From: Rotaria macrura
Taxonomy: Eukaryota > Rotifera > Eurotatoria > Philodinida > Philodinidae
NCBI GenBank assembly: GCA_900239685.1
Contig: OENT01000384.1
Coordinates: forward strand, 1-64,000
Direction: 5' to 3'
Length of the DNA: 64,000 bases
The notes beneath the pieces were generated by a model. That model ran no database searches. It saw only the letters and a list, made by a program, of their open reading frames with translations, and had not been told where the DNA came from. Positions 1 through 9,631 of this stretch are shown here, piece by piece. Made by a program: the position numbers and the translations under genes. Numbering within the stretch: position 1 is the first letter of the stretch; each line of letters opens with the position of its first letter.

Positions 1-110
1 ACGGGACGGGACTCGTAAAGAAAAATGGAGCGGGACGGGACGGGACGGGACTAGAGAAACGCGGGATACGGGACGGGACGGGACACCTTGTAGGTTGTCC
101 CGCGGAGCTC
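1..110. repeat. CGGGA pentanucleotide tract, window edge
   Basis: The first 105 bases are dominated by imperfect tandem copies of CGGGA, interrupted by AT-richer stretches and followed by a short reverse-complement echo (GTCCCGCGG, about 97-105). It is strikingly GC-rich for this AT-rich window. It may continue beyond the left edge. It could be a minisatellite or the end of a mobile element; nothing here decides between these. Confidence 0.7.
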
Positions 111-463
111 TGGTGCACACTACTCTCCCACGTTCAGAAAATTTTCATTTTCCTCCAGCCACAATCTTATTTTATTTAAAAAACATTAAATCAATACATG
201 AAAAAAGTTAGTTCAGCAACTATTCACTTTGTCACATGCGTGCACTGAGAAAATTAAGGAAATGAAATTTATTCTTTGTTTTACTTATTAAAACATTATT
301 AACGTGAATTCTTATGTAAGTGAAATAAGAATCTTTGCCGTATGTTAGCTACGTGTCTACTTTTTATTACCTAACAAAGAGAAATGACTTGAAACTTACC
401 AGTCGCTCTCTCTCTCGAACCATTCTACATGCTATTTCTATTATTCAGACACGTGATGTTGCA

Positions 464-888
464 ATGAAAGGATCTCTAACTCTTGGATTTTTACTTGTTC
501 TCTTATGCAAATCTAATTTTGCTCAAGGAAAACTCCACCAAATCGACAATTGGAAATCTGTTTTTTTCATAATTTCAAAAATTACATATTCACTTTTTCA
601 ACAAAACCATATCCTTGTATCAATCTGCTCTCTAGTCACATGAATCCACCATACTATTGATATTCAGCTGGTGAAAGAGCTCATTATTGTTTTCAAATGG
701 CAGATAATACAGTAATAGATGTTGACGGTTCATAGGACAGCTTATTTGTGTTTAAGTATGAGAATTTTCACTTCGACTTGATTCACAAGTACACATCGCC
801 AACGAGTTTATTTCAAGTATGTAAAAGACGACGAACAATAACAATAGAAAATGATGACGCTTGGTGCTTTTATTGAAAAACGAGCTAC
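464..888 (+). pseudogene. possible remnant of a secreted-protein gene
   Basis: An ATG at 464 opens a convincing signal peptide (MKGSLTLGFLLVLLC..., ending near NFAQG). A donor-like GT lies at about 554 and an acceptor-like TTCAG at 667. After it, one frame reads AGERAHYCFQMADN, hits a TAG, and then stays open to 888 (ending DDAWCFY). The frame joined by the visible splice sites is not the protein-like one, so either the splice model is wrong or the gene is decayed. No family was recognised. The alternative is chance open frames in AT-rich DNA. Confidence 0.25.
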
Positions 889-1559
889 TTAGGTTGTACA
901 CAAGTGACACGAAGAAGAAACTGATTAGACAAAAGAATAAAAGCGTTGATGAAAGATAAAATTCAGTGAATGAATTAATATTCTAGAATAAGACAGTACA
1001 AGATTTGGTTTATGCATAAAGAGTCGAAAATTGTACGAATATCAGTACGGTTGAAATACTTGTGAGAAAATCGTTAATGATAAAAGAATTGTTTTGAAGT
1101 ATTAATTAATTAGAAATAATTAAACTTTTAGCTAACCACAAGAAAACAAATTCTAGGAATACATAAAAACTGAATGATCAATATATCTATGGAATGGTAT
1201 TCTACAAATATTTTCATAACAGTTTTAAGAAAAGTTTAGAGTAGCAAAATAACACATCATAACAACATGCACAGGTTCCTATAAAGCTGAATCTTGAAAT
1301 ATCAGGATTTTCAATCAAAAGCAGACGAATCAGGCGAATAGCCCTACAGTGATCTTTCAATATCGTAGGACAAAAAGTTGAAATTGCACATGTATAATAC
1401 TCAATCATGATAGAAATCTATAATAACGTCAACCCAGGTACCAATGACAAAAGAAATATATATATATATAATCTGCTCATTTTGCCTTTAAACTGAATGA
1501 TTGACTTCTCTTAAAATAATTGTAAGATTAAATTATTGATATCACTTTTATCGAAACTT
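889..1559. other. non-coding stretch, nothing recognised
   Basis: AT-rich sequence between the doubtful remnant and the 3' end of the decayed DPAGT1 copy. The missing C-terminal half of DPAGT1 (including the GDTF-type catalytic loop) was looked for here on the minus strand and not seen. There is a short TA run near 1457-1470. Confidence 0.6.
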
Positions 1560-2464
1560 CTTTTACTCAAACTACTGGAAAATCGCTTCAAACCTTGCAA
1601 TTCGATTCAATTAAATATCAGTGTTAAAGTTGCTATAACAATCGATTGACCGACTTCGAATCCATTGACATCAGCTAGAATATTCATTGCATTGGTACAA
1701 AACACAGGAACCATACTCATATAGACACAGTAAAGAATGCCTACGTTAACATTGACAAAAATGAATTTTTCTAGTACAAATCTACTCATCTAATACTATG
1801 CCCTAACAAGATTCCATTCATGTCAGAGAAATGATCTAACTAGTTTCAGTAGAATAATAGTTGTCGAATGATAATTAGCAAAGTAGACTAACGATAGTGG
1901 TAGAGACACAATTACAGGTATTAATAATTTTACACTCCAACGTAAATCAAGTACATCATCAACAAAGCCTAATAGAACCATACAACATATTGGAAGTAGA
2001 GCAGCTAAATATTCAATAAACATGAAATAAAAAATAAAATGATTCAAGTTTCTTCAAGAAACACATTTACTTTATTACGTGGAAAATCACTCAATGGATG
2101 TAAATGTTCAGAAAATACAATAGCAATCATAATAAACATTAAAATAAGAAAATTTTCAGCTGCTTTAACACCCTGAGATTCTGCACTCGAAAATTTCAAG
2201 TCCAATTGTTTGGTTTCTATTGAGCTAACTTACATTTTTATTTCTTTTATTCAGATCATATCCCCATAGTTGAGCTCGAATGAATTTATCTTTTAATGCT
2301 GGTATTAAACGATTAACAACTAGACGACCAACAATCGAAATCAAAATATCAAATACAATAGTGAATAGACCAAAACGATCAATAGTTGATCCTGTTGTAT
2401 GAGTTTGTTTCATTCTAGAAATCAAATTAAGAGAAAAAAAAGCGAAACTAATTGTTTTTTCCAT
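1560..2464 (-). pseudogene. DPAGT1: decayed, 3'-truncated DPAGT1 (ALG7) copy
   Basis: The family enzyme is an ER multipass membrane protein that transfers GlcNAc-1-phosphate from UDP-GlcNAc to dolichyl phosphate, the first step of N-glycan precursor synthesis. Minus-strand exons give collinear family blocks: LIPALKDKFI...GYDLNK (to about 2237), GVKAAENFLILMF (from about 2180), LLGFVDDVLDLRW (about 1950) and GILYCVYM...VFCTNAMNILADVNGFEVGQS (1607-1750). The DD of FVDDV, essential in the family, is kept. Three defects suggest loss of function: an apparent frameshift near 2045, where EET and NHFIF lie in different frames; a TGA where family members have Leu in FN-L-IELQG (about 1606); and no trace of the C-terminal half. 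The start is at 2464 or the in-frame ATG at 2414. NDUFB10 lies under 200 nt upstream on the same strand. A functional copy should exist elsewhere. Confidence 0.8.
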
Positions 2465-2599
2465 ACTGATGCACGGAGATAAATGTTTTTATACAAAAAA
2501 TGATGAAGAAAAAAGGTAGGAAGGAAAATACAAGTCGTAATTTATAGTCTAACAAGGGAAAAACAAACGGACAGGATAATATTGAAGTCTATTGTATGT

Positions 2600-3169
2600 T
2601 TATCGAATTTCCAGTGGCATGGGAATGCTCTTGATATATTCTTTCGCTCTACGTTCATAGTCGCGTTCAGTTGCCCATCCTTTGAGATCGACCTCAGGAT
2701 GACGACGCATCCATATCATAAGATGTTTTTGTTTCATGTAAGCGTCAACACAAGTATGTGGTACACCCATTTCACCATATTTTTGATACCAATTTGCATG
2801 TGATTCAAATAGAGCATCTTTTTCTTTAGCACATTTATCTAATGCATCAATTCGACCTTCGTAAGCAACACAACGTGATAAACGATCATGCAGAATTTCA
2901 ACGATCATTGTATCAATACGTTTTTCACGTAAATATGCCATTTCAGCTTCATAAAAACATACTTGATCCTGTATTTCACATTGATCTATAGTTTTTACAG
3001 AACCAAATTTACGATGATAGTATGGATAAGATGCACCACGAAGACGTTCAACAACATTCTTATGAAACCATCGAACAGGTCGTAAATAAATCGTGTCCAT
3101 TGTGGAATAACTAAAATCAGCCCATTTGCTAAGTCCATAGACATGCTCTGATGATGATGTCTCGGGCAT
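2600..3169 (-). CDS. NDUFB10: NADH dehydrogenase (complex I) subunit NDUFB10
   Basis: A single exon encodes 189 residues, close to the family's usual 170-180. NDUFB10 (PDSW) is an accessory subunit of the beta subcomplex of mitochondrial complex I, exposed to the intermembrane space and held by disulfides. Family marks are visible in order: RWFHKNVVERLRG, YPYYHRKF, then CEIQDQVCFYEAEM and HDRLSRC...DALDKC, matching the conserved cysteine-containing helices of the NDUFB10 core. There is no cleavable presequence, as expected for this family. An AG acceptor-like site (TTAATAG) lies 8 nt before the ATG, as in several genes here. It sits tightly upstream of the DPAGT1 remnant on the same strand. 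The frame is undamaged. Family identity is strong. Confidence 0.93.
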   Translation of the reverse strand: MPETSSSEHVYGLSKWADFSYSTMDTIYLRPVRWFHKNVVERLRGASYPYYHRKFGSVKTIDQCEIQDQVCFYEAEMAYLREKRIDTMIVEILHDRLSRCVAYEGRIDALDKCAKEKDALFESHANWYQKYGEMGVPHTCVDAYMKQKHLMIWMRRHPEVDLKGWATERDYERRAKEYIKSIPMPLEIR

Positions 3170-4155
3170 TTTTAATCTATTAATAAAAGAAAAAGAAAAA
3201 TATACTTTCTAATACCTTAGATTCTCAATTGGTTCCTATTCGCAAGCCAAAAAAACAGATCGTTATGTTTGGTTTGTTTAGCTACACTAGCGCTAGTCCG
3301 CTTCTGATTGGACACTATAATGAATATCGATTATAATGAATAGAAAAATTTAGAAGATAAAATATTTCAACGACATACAAAAGCAAATTTTTATTATTTT
3401 ATCCAAAAGATTTCAGTTGTTTCGTCGTAAACTATTTGATATGGAATTGTCATTAGTCGACGTAACGGACCATTCATGATAAATAACATAAGTAAAAAGG
3501 AAGACAAGTTTTTTGTCGATTCTATTCGATAGAATACTACTCAAACCTATCTTAGTCGTGTGTTAAATGCAACATAGACGACATCGAAGCAACGTGCATG
3601 ATGAAAATTTTGCAGAATAGAGTAATACATGATGTTCGATAATGAAAATCATAGTTTTGTTATTAGTCATATTAACCTGTGTCTAGTTTAATTTCATTCA
3701 CTTGTTTAGAAAGACTATCATTGCAAGGTATTGAAGAAAAATGGTTAGCAAAATATGCTAGTCTCCATTTTCAAGTGAGAAACAATCTATTATGATCTAC
3801 ATCGTGATTTAAATAGTTTGTGAAGTTTCATATTGGACAGAATGTGTTGTAACATTTTATAGATGCGCTCGAATAACAAGATGTTTTGAATTTTCAATCT
3901 CGCAGTTTACGTATTCGATGAAATTTGCTTACAAATGTTGATAAAAGATTCTATTGTTGTTTACAGATACAGAGAAGAAAGGAACAGTTGTAATATTTTG
4001 TATGATTGCACTTTGAATAGTTTGAAACATTAAAATAACTGGGAACAAATGTCATCTTTTACATGAATCTTGCTTTTGAGACAATTAGGATGTCTTTACA
4101 AAATATGTAAGACATTCTTAATTCTTTTATTCTATGAGCTTAAACCGGTAAGTTA
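3170..4155. other. intergenic, nothing recognised
   Basis: AT-rich DNA upstream of NDUFB10. No long open frame or RNA gene was recognised. It probably includes the NDUFB10 promoter. Confidence 0.6.
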
Positions 4156-4326
4156 CTATGGTTGACATTGTTTACGACCTGATAATGATGAGGTCTTTAT
4201 TTCTTTGACGCAATGCCACGTGAAACATTGACATTCCCCACTGAAGTCTGTCTGGCTGATCAAATTAATACAAAGGAAAAGAATGAATAATACGCTGCTT
4301 ATTCCGGTTGATAAAAATATATTCAT
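4156..4326 (-). CDS. possible small secreted cysteine-containing peptide
   Basis: From the ATG at 4326 the minus strand encodes 56 residues: a hydrophobic signal-peptide-like start (MNIFLSTGISSVLFILFLC) and a short tail with four cysteines (GECQCF..HC...KQC) plus an SGRK basic site. The open frame extends upstream to 4425 with another ATG and two more cysteines, so the start is uncertain. No splice structure or family was recognised. It could equally be a chance frame. Confidence 0.3.
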   Translation of the reverse strand: MNIFLSTGISSVLFILFLCINLISQTDFSGECQCFTWHCVKEIKTSSLSGRKQCQP

Positions 4327-4426
4327 CGTTTTACAGTTGACTTCCTGACAAGAATCAGTGTACCCATGCACTTCATTAATAAAAAAAACCAACGATCTAT
4401 AAGAATATCTTAATCTGGTTTTCAAT

Positions 4427-6942
4427 TTTCAATGTTGCTCTTAAACAACACAGATAAAGAAGACGAAGCGAAAAGTCTCAAGCCATGAAAGTATAGTATT
4501 TAAAATGGTATCTTTGAACATAAAATACGGTGCACAAAGAATGATATATCAGTGAGAGGGATAATCATTTGAAATCGTATCAGTATTCAGTAATGCTTGG
4601 AGGCAAATTATATTTTTTATAAAAAATTTTTAAGTATGACGTTCAATTCTATTACTGAGTTGTTCGGATAGTCTTACCTATTCAAATCACAAACTGAACA
4701 GAAAAATTTTGGTTCAAAACTTGATACATTATTGGAATAAAAAATCTTTCGAAATTCTACTCAATTCTCAACCGTTTGAATCTTCGAAAACATCCCTTAT
4801 GTTTTTTAAGTTCGTTTCAATACTTGTATGGATAATATTGGAGGGAATAGGGATTCAAATGATTTCTGTAAAATGCAGACATTTTGTGGATTATGCTTGA
4901 AAGAGTTAATACTGAATCGAAAATAAAAGGCATTGTTTGAATTTTACGTTTGCTGCTTTGTATATATTCTCCAAAGGGGTAATTATACAGCTACTAATTC
5001 TAAATTTTAGATGTGAGTATTATTGAAGCCAACACATGTCTAATTATATAATTGTTTACAATCACGCACATACATGCATTTGAATGTTGATATTCGTTGC
5101 TGTATGATGCAGTGCTTGATTAATAATAAACAATTAGTTTTATCAGTTCTTTCATTTATCTTTTCATGCCTATGTAAAGCAGTTAATCTAACGATCACTG
5201 CTTAAAAATAACGGATATAAACTGAGTTGCTCTTCATTCGTTGTACATCACTTACTGCACGTGTTACGCAGCAAAATCACAATCACAGGTGCATGTAGTT
5301 CATCGCAAGGAAAAGAATAATCTTATACTGATGGTAATAGTAGGCGTGTTTTTCCAAAGATAACTTTCTATCTAAAGTCCGTGTAGATGCTAAAGGCATA
5401 TAACGTACTTTCACGAGTTGTGCATCCACGCAAAATACGTTTTCTAAAGGATCCAATGTGTCAGAGCACAAGAACCAGCGCTTGATGTTGAAATAGCAAT
5501 AATGAGTGTCTCCAGAAACAATAGTTCACATATGATTATTCGTGATAGTATCGGAAATTAATGTTTGCCTATGTAAACTGTAACTCAACTCGTCAAATGT
5601 TCAATCATTAGGTGACAAAATATTGTGCTGATTGACATAGAATATGAATAACTATATTTAGAATCTGAAACCAGACAAAATACATAATGATTAGTTATCT
5701 ATTTGTTGATTGTAAAATTAAGAATGAATTCTCATGCAACCATTGTCGATTGGTAATCATTCATGAATTTTATAAAATCATCGTCATGATCGATTGCCGT
5801 TGATCAATATAAAAAAGTTTCTTTCACTTTTTCTATTATGAATAGAAGACTAGAGTCCAGATTAAACTTCACAAGTGATGTTCACAGAAAGTTCGAAGTT
5901 TTCTGAAACTATCTCTCTGGCAATCGAACAGTTAAGAAAATTTCACTCCAAATCATCCGATTAGTTAAATACAATACAGTTGCTAGTGTTTCAAATTTTA
6001 TAATAAGAAAATACTGACTGTCGTCTGTAACTCACTAGTGATCTGTAGAAAGACCTTAAAAAATTAACTATTATCCTTTTCTTAATTTTTTTCTGAATCA
6101 TTTAAAAATCTTCATGTTCAACAAGCATGCTCCTATATATGATTCGATGAATTGTAAAATCCCACATTTTTTTCAAGATTACAATGCTTTGTTCATATCG
6201 TTAGTTATTGATCACTTTCTAGTACACATTGTATTACTGATTTCATACAGGGCATCTAAAGTTGGCGTATTTGATCATTGCACAATTGTTGTGATTACAC
6301 TTTACTATATGAAGCTGAGCTAAATTTTTCTGATGACTTGAATATCTAATACCATCAGTCAATAAATTATTCTTGAAGTTTCACAATAGCTGCAATGATT
6401 AAAAACATGTTGGTTTACTTTGTAGAAAATTCTATCGAAATTTATTTCGTTGCACTTGTATATATATATATATAGATGCAAGTATTGTTTTGAAAACATT
6501 TATAGCATTATTGATCGTATTTATGCATTGATTTTTCAAAACGTTTCCACTTTTGAAGTTGATTTAATTTTACAGACAAGAAGTTTTTTACTAGAAGAAA
6601 TAGAATTTTAATGGTTATTTAGTTCAATAGCGTCTTGGAAATGAACGAAATGAAGATGAATAACCTCTCATTGTTACCTGCCGTTTTTATTCTATGTTTC
6701 AAGGTGTCAACGGTAAAACATGGGAAGTGCACTTACGGCGCAATAGATCATTTTATTCGATATTCTTCAATTTTTTTTCTATTAATCGTACTCCTAAACG
6801 CCGGAGAGAGGGAGAGAGAAACATTTATCATGAATTGTTGTTTGACGTCATTTTGCACAGAGTATTTATGTGCAAGCAAACTCGTATGAAAAATCACATA
6901 GTCATTTCAGCACACATACTGATTCTTACTCCTATTAGCATC
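4427..6942. other. 2.5 kb intergenic, nothing recognised
   Basis: AT-rich sequence with several 60-100 residue open frames that look random in composition (Phe/Ile/Leu-rich, no motif, no splice pattern). There is a short TA run near 6461-6472. The last few hundred bases probably hold the promoter and 5' UTR of the neuropeptide-like gene. Confidence 0.6.
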
Positions 6943-7375
6943 ATGCCATACTACAAAGCAGTCATTTGTCTTTTGTTTATTTTACAGGTTAGTGTACTAT
7001 AACAAGACAAGCTTTCCTCAATTCTTGAATGTATTCATCTCAACAGGATTGCTATTAATATTGTTTCTTATCTATTAGGTGCTTACATCATGTTGGGCAC
7101 AATATCGACATCCACCCGGTATATTGTCAGCTCCATCAATCTATATGACTGATATTGAAGATTTCGAAAGAATCGGTAATGGCAATAGCAACATCATGAA
7201 CGAAAATGATCTACTTGAAAAATTTCTTCCAATAACATTCAAACCAAAACGACTTTATCGAAAACTGTCTCACGCTGTTAATCAACAACGAAAGAAAAAA
7301 TTTTTATCAGAATCATCAAATTTGCCAGATGAAAACGATTTACAGGGTCTTTGGGCCATGCCTGGACGACGTTAG
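6943..7375 (+). CDS. putative amidated neuropeptide precursor
   Basis: There are two exons, 6943-6987 and 7079-7375, with a phase-0 91-nt intron (TTACAG|GTTAGT ... CTATTAG|GTG). The product is about 113 residues: a signal peptide that crosses the intron (MPYYKAVICLLFILQ then VLTSCWAQ), an acidic spacer, and a basic region with KPKR and RKKK cleavage sites. The extreme C-terminus GLWAMPGRR ends the protein. In animal prohormones a terminal Gly followed by dibasic residues is the classic signal for cleavage and C-terminal amidation. The predicted mature peptide is therefore about 21 residues, begins after RKKK, and ends ...LWAMP-amide. It was not assigned to a known peptide family; Pro-amide ends occur in calcitonin/DH31-type and TRH-type peptides, but no other similarity was seen. 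A longer in-frame start at 6888 exists. Confidence 0.6.
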
Positions 7376-7603
7376 ACATAGAGACGATCGATAAGCAAAT
7401 GATAAAAAACAGTTCATTGTATTTTAAACTCTGCCGAATGTAAAAGAAATAATAAAAAAAAGAGAAAAATACAAAGATTAAAGTACAGCGTACAGATGGT
7501 TGATAATCTCATCAGCAAAACTAGAAATAAATAAATACGGCTGTTGTTAGAGTTACGTTTCGCTTTTGACTGAGCTTTCAAAATAAATAACAATAGTATC
7601 AAC

Positions 7604-8345
7604 ATGGTATCTACTTCAATGCTAGTCGTATTTGTTTCATTGCTCGGTTTGTCCGGTGTATATTCGAGTGAGTAGCCAATTGAACGAGCGATCATATAAT
7701 TGAAACTACAACAAACAGATATAGCCGATTTTGATTGTTTTGAACGAGCTGATACTGGAACGGGTCGTGCATATTTTCAAGTTTATGCTTGGCAAGCAAT
7801 TAATAGAACATGCACTAAGTTTATCTATGGTGGTGTTCATGGTAATCGAAACAGATTTCCAACAACTGAAGAATGTTATAGCTCATGTCGTGATGCTGTT
7901 CTACGTGCGTTTTTTCTAATTAATCTTCTCTTCATTGCAAAATACTTATTTCTAAAATCTTTTAGTCAATCAATTAGACTTTGATCCAACTCATCGTTAC
8001 ATTTTAGTTAATCGTTTCTATGAATTAGTTCGAATTGCAGTGAATATAGAAAAATTTAATGATAGTTCGTTTAAATTGATGGTTCAATCTGAAGGCAAAG
8101 TAATCGGTGTGATAAAGAAAGATGATGAAGTCAATATTGAAGTACAAGAATTCAATGGTAATGAAACACAATCTTGGGATATAATTCCAACAGGTGAAAA
8201 ACATTATTTTCGAATTAAAACAAGGACACGAGCCTTCTTCCATGTCGACTACATGTTTTTACAAGTTAATCCTAAGCATAGAATGCATGTGAATTTAGGA
8301 AGTCGTGATGATACTTATCTTGGTCAACAATGGCGAATTGTTTAA
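7604..8345 (+). CDS. secreted Kunitz domain plus ricin-B-like beta-trefoil
   Basis: Three exons (7604-7667, 7719-7904, 7966-8345; both introns phase 1) encode 209 residues. Residues 1-21 are a signal peptide (MVSTSMLVVFVSLLGLSGVYS). Residues 28-78 align without gaps to a Kunitz/BPTI domain, with Cys at 28, 53, 74 and 78, the FIYGG core and NRNRF. The two cysteines that normally form the disulfide bracing the inhibitory loop are replaced by Gly37 and Val61, while a P1-like Arg38 is kept. Residues from about 85 to the end resemble a ricin-B-type beta-trefoil: QSW and QQW motifs (TQSWDI, LGQQWRI), regularly spaced hydrophobics, and a length of about 120. A secreted protein with altered protease-inhibitor or carbohydrate-binding function is inferred. 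The Kunitz call is firm; the trefoil call is moderate. It is followed by a 1.3 kb gap. Confidence 0.8.
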
Positions 8346-9631
8346 CATTTCCAAGGGATAAAGATATAGAAAAATAACCATGACATACAAGTCAAAAAAA
8401 AACACATTAGGTAATTCTAATTTTTTTTTCGAAAATAAAATTATTCTGAATTCATTTTTTCGATGAATTTTAACATAAGTACGTTAGTGAAGAGAATTCT
8501 CGTATAAGAAATACTTTTCTACATCAAGTTTGGAATCTTGAAATTCGGAAAGTATGGAATTCCATTTTCTTAGTATCCATTGAATGATAAAAGGAAGGAT
8601 AAAATATTTATGGAAAATAAGATTTAAATGCCACTTCTGGAAAATCTATTTCCTACAAACTCTTCATCTTCATGTCTAGCTATGAATAGACTGATATTTT
8701 CAAATGAACCTAGTGCATCGATAAAGTCGAATGCTGTTGAAAGAAAATTATGTTTAGTATGACATTAATCAAATAAAATTGTATTCTATGCCTATAGTAA
8801 AATAATAATGATATAGACTGAAAAGTAACGTTACGTTTATTCATACTTTCAATAATAATGATATCATCATTTTTAAAGAACAAAACAATGCCAGATGCAG
8901 GAAAAATTCATCATTCAGAACAAACTCTGTAACAGTATGAAAGCAATTATACTTTCAAGTAGAACATTACTTGAAGATGAAAAAACCTTGATATGGTCAT
9001 GCATAGTAGTTCTTCAGTGTAAAGAAGTATATGCACATGGATGTTATTCTTTTGATCTTTTGTTCGATGTTATCGAGTTTATAATCATTCAGCTTAACTT
9101 GCCTTTGAATTATCAACATTAGAATTCATATTTGTCTCTCAGTTTTTACTATCAGGATCAACTATGACAATAAGATATAAAAGACGACGACCTTTCACTT
9201 CGAAAATCATGTTACAACACGTCTCTTTGTTTCTACACGAAATGAACACGTACATATGTTAAAAATATTTAGAAATCTCAAGGCTAACGGAAATAAGACA
9301 TCATACAAATTATGATGAACAATGCTAGACGTGTATAATAAATTTGGCTTATATTCGATATCCATTAGGTATTAAAAGTCAAGGCAAAGATTTAGTTCTA
9401 TTTTCTTCAAATGTTTGTCGTTGTGTTGTTAATATACATACAAAACGACATACTTTCACGTTTAGATCTAATCCTAATAAGATAGAGAGCGAGAGAGAAA
9501 AGACGGGGAGAGAAGAGCCAGACTTGTCGACATATAAACGTCATCTATAATCACAAGTAAATCGGCATTTTATATTTTATTAGTCTACACTTCATATCTT
9601 CAATCAGTAAAAAAAGAATCTTTGTGCAAAT
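8346..9631. other. intergenic, nothing recognised
   Basis: 3' flank of the Kunitz gene and upstream region of the phospholipase-like gene. Open frames here lack motifs and splice support. Confidence 0.6.
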
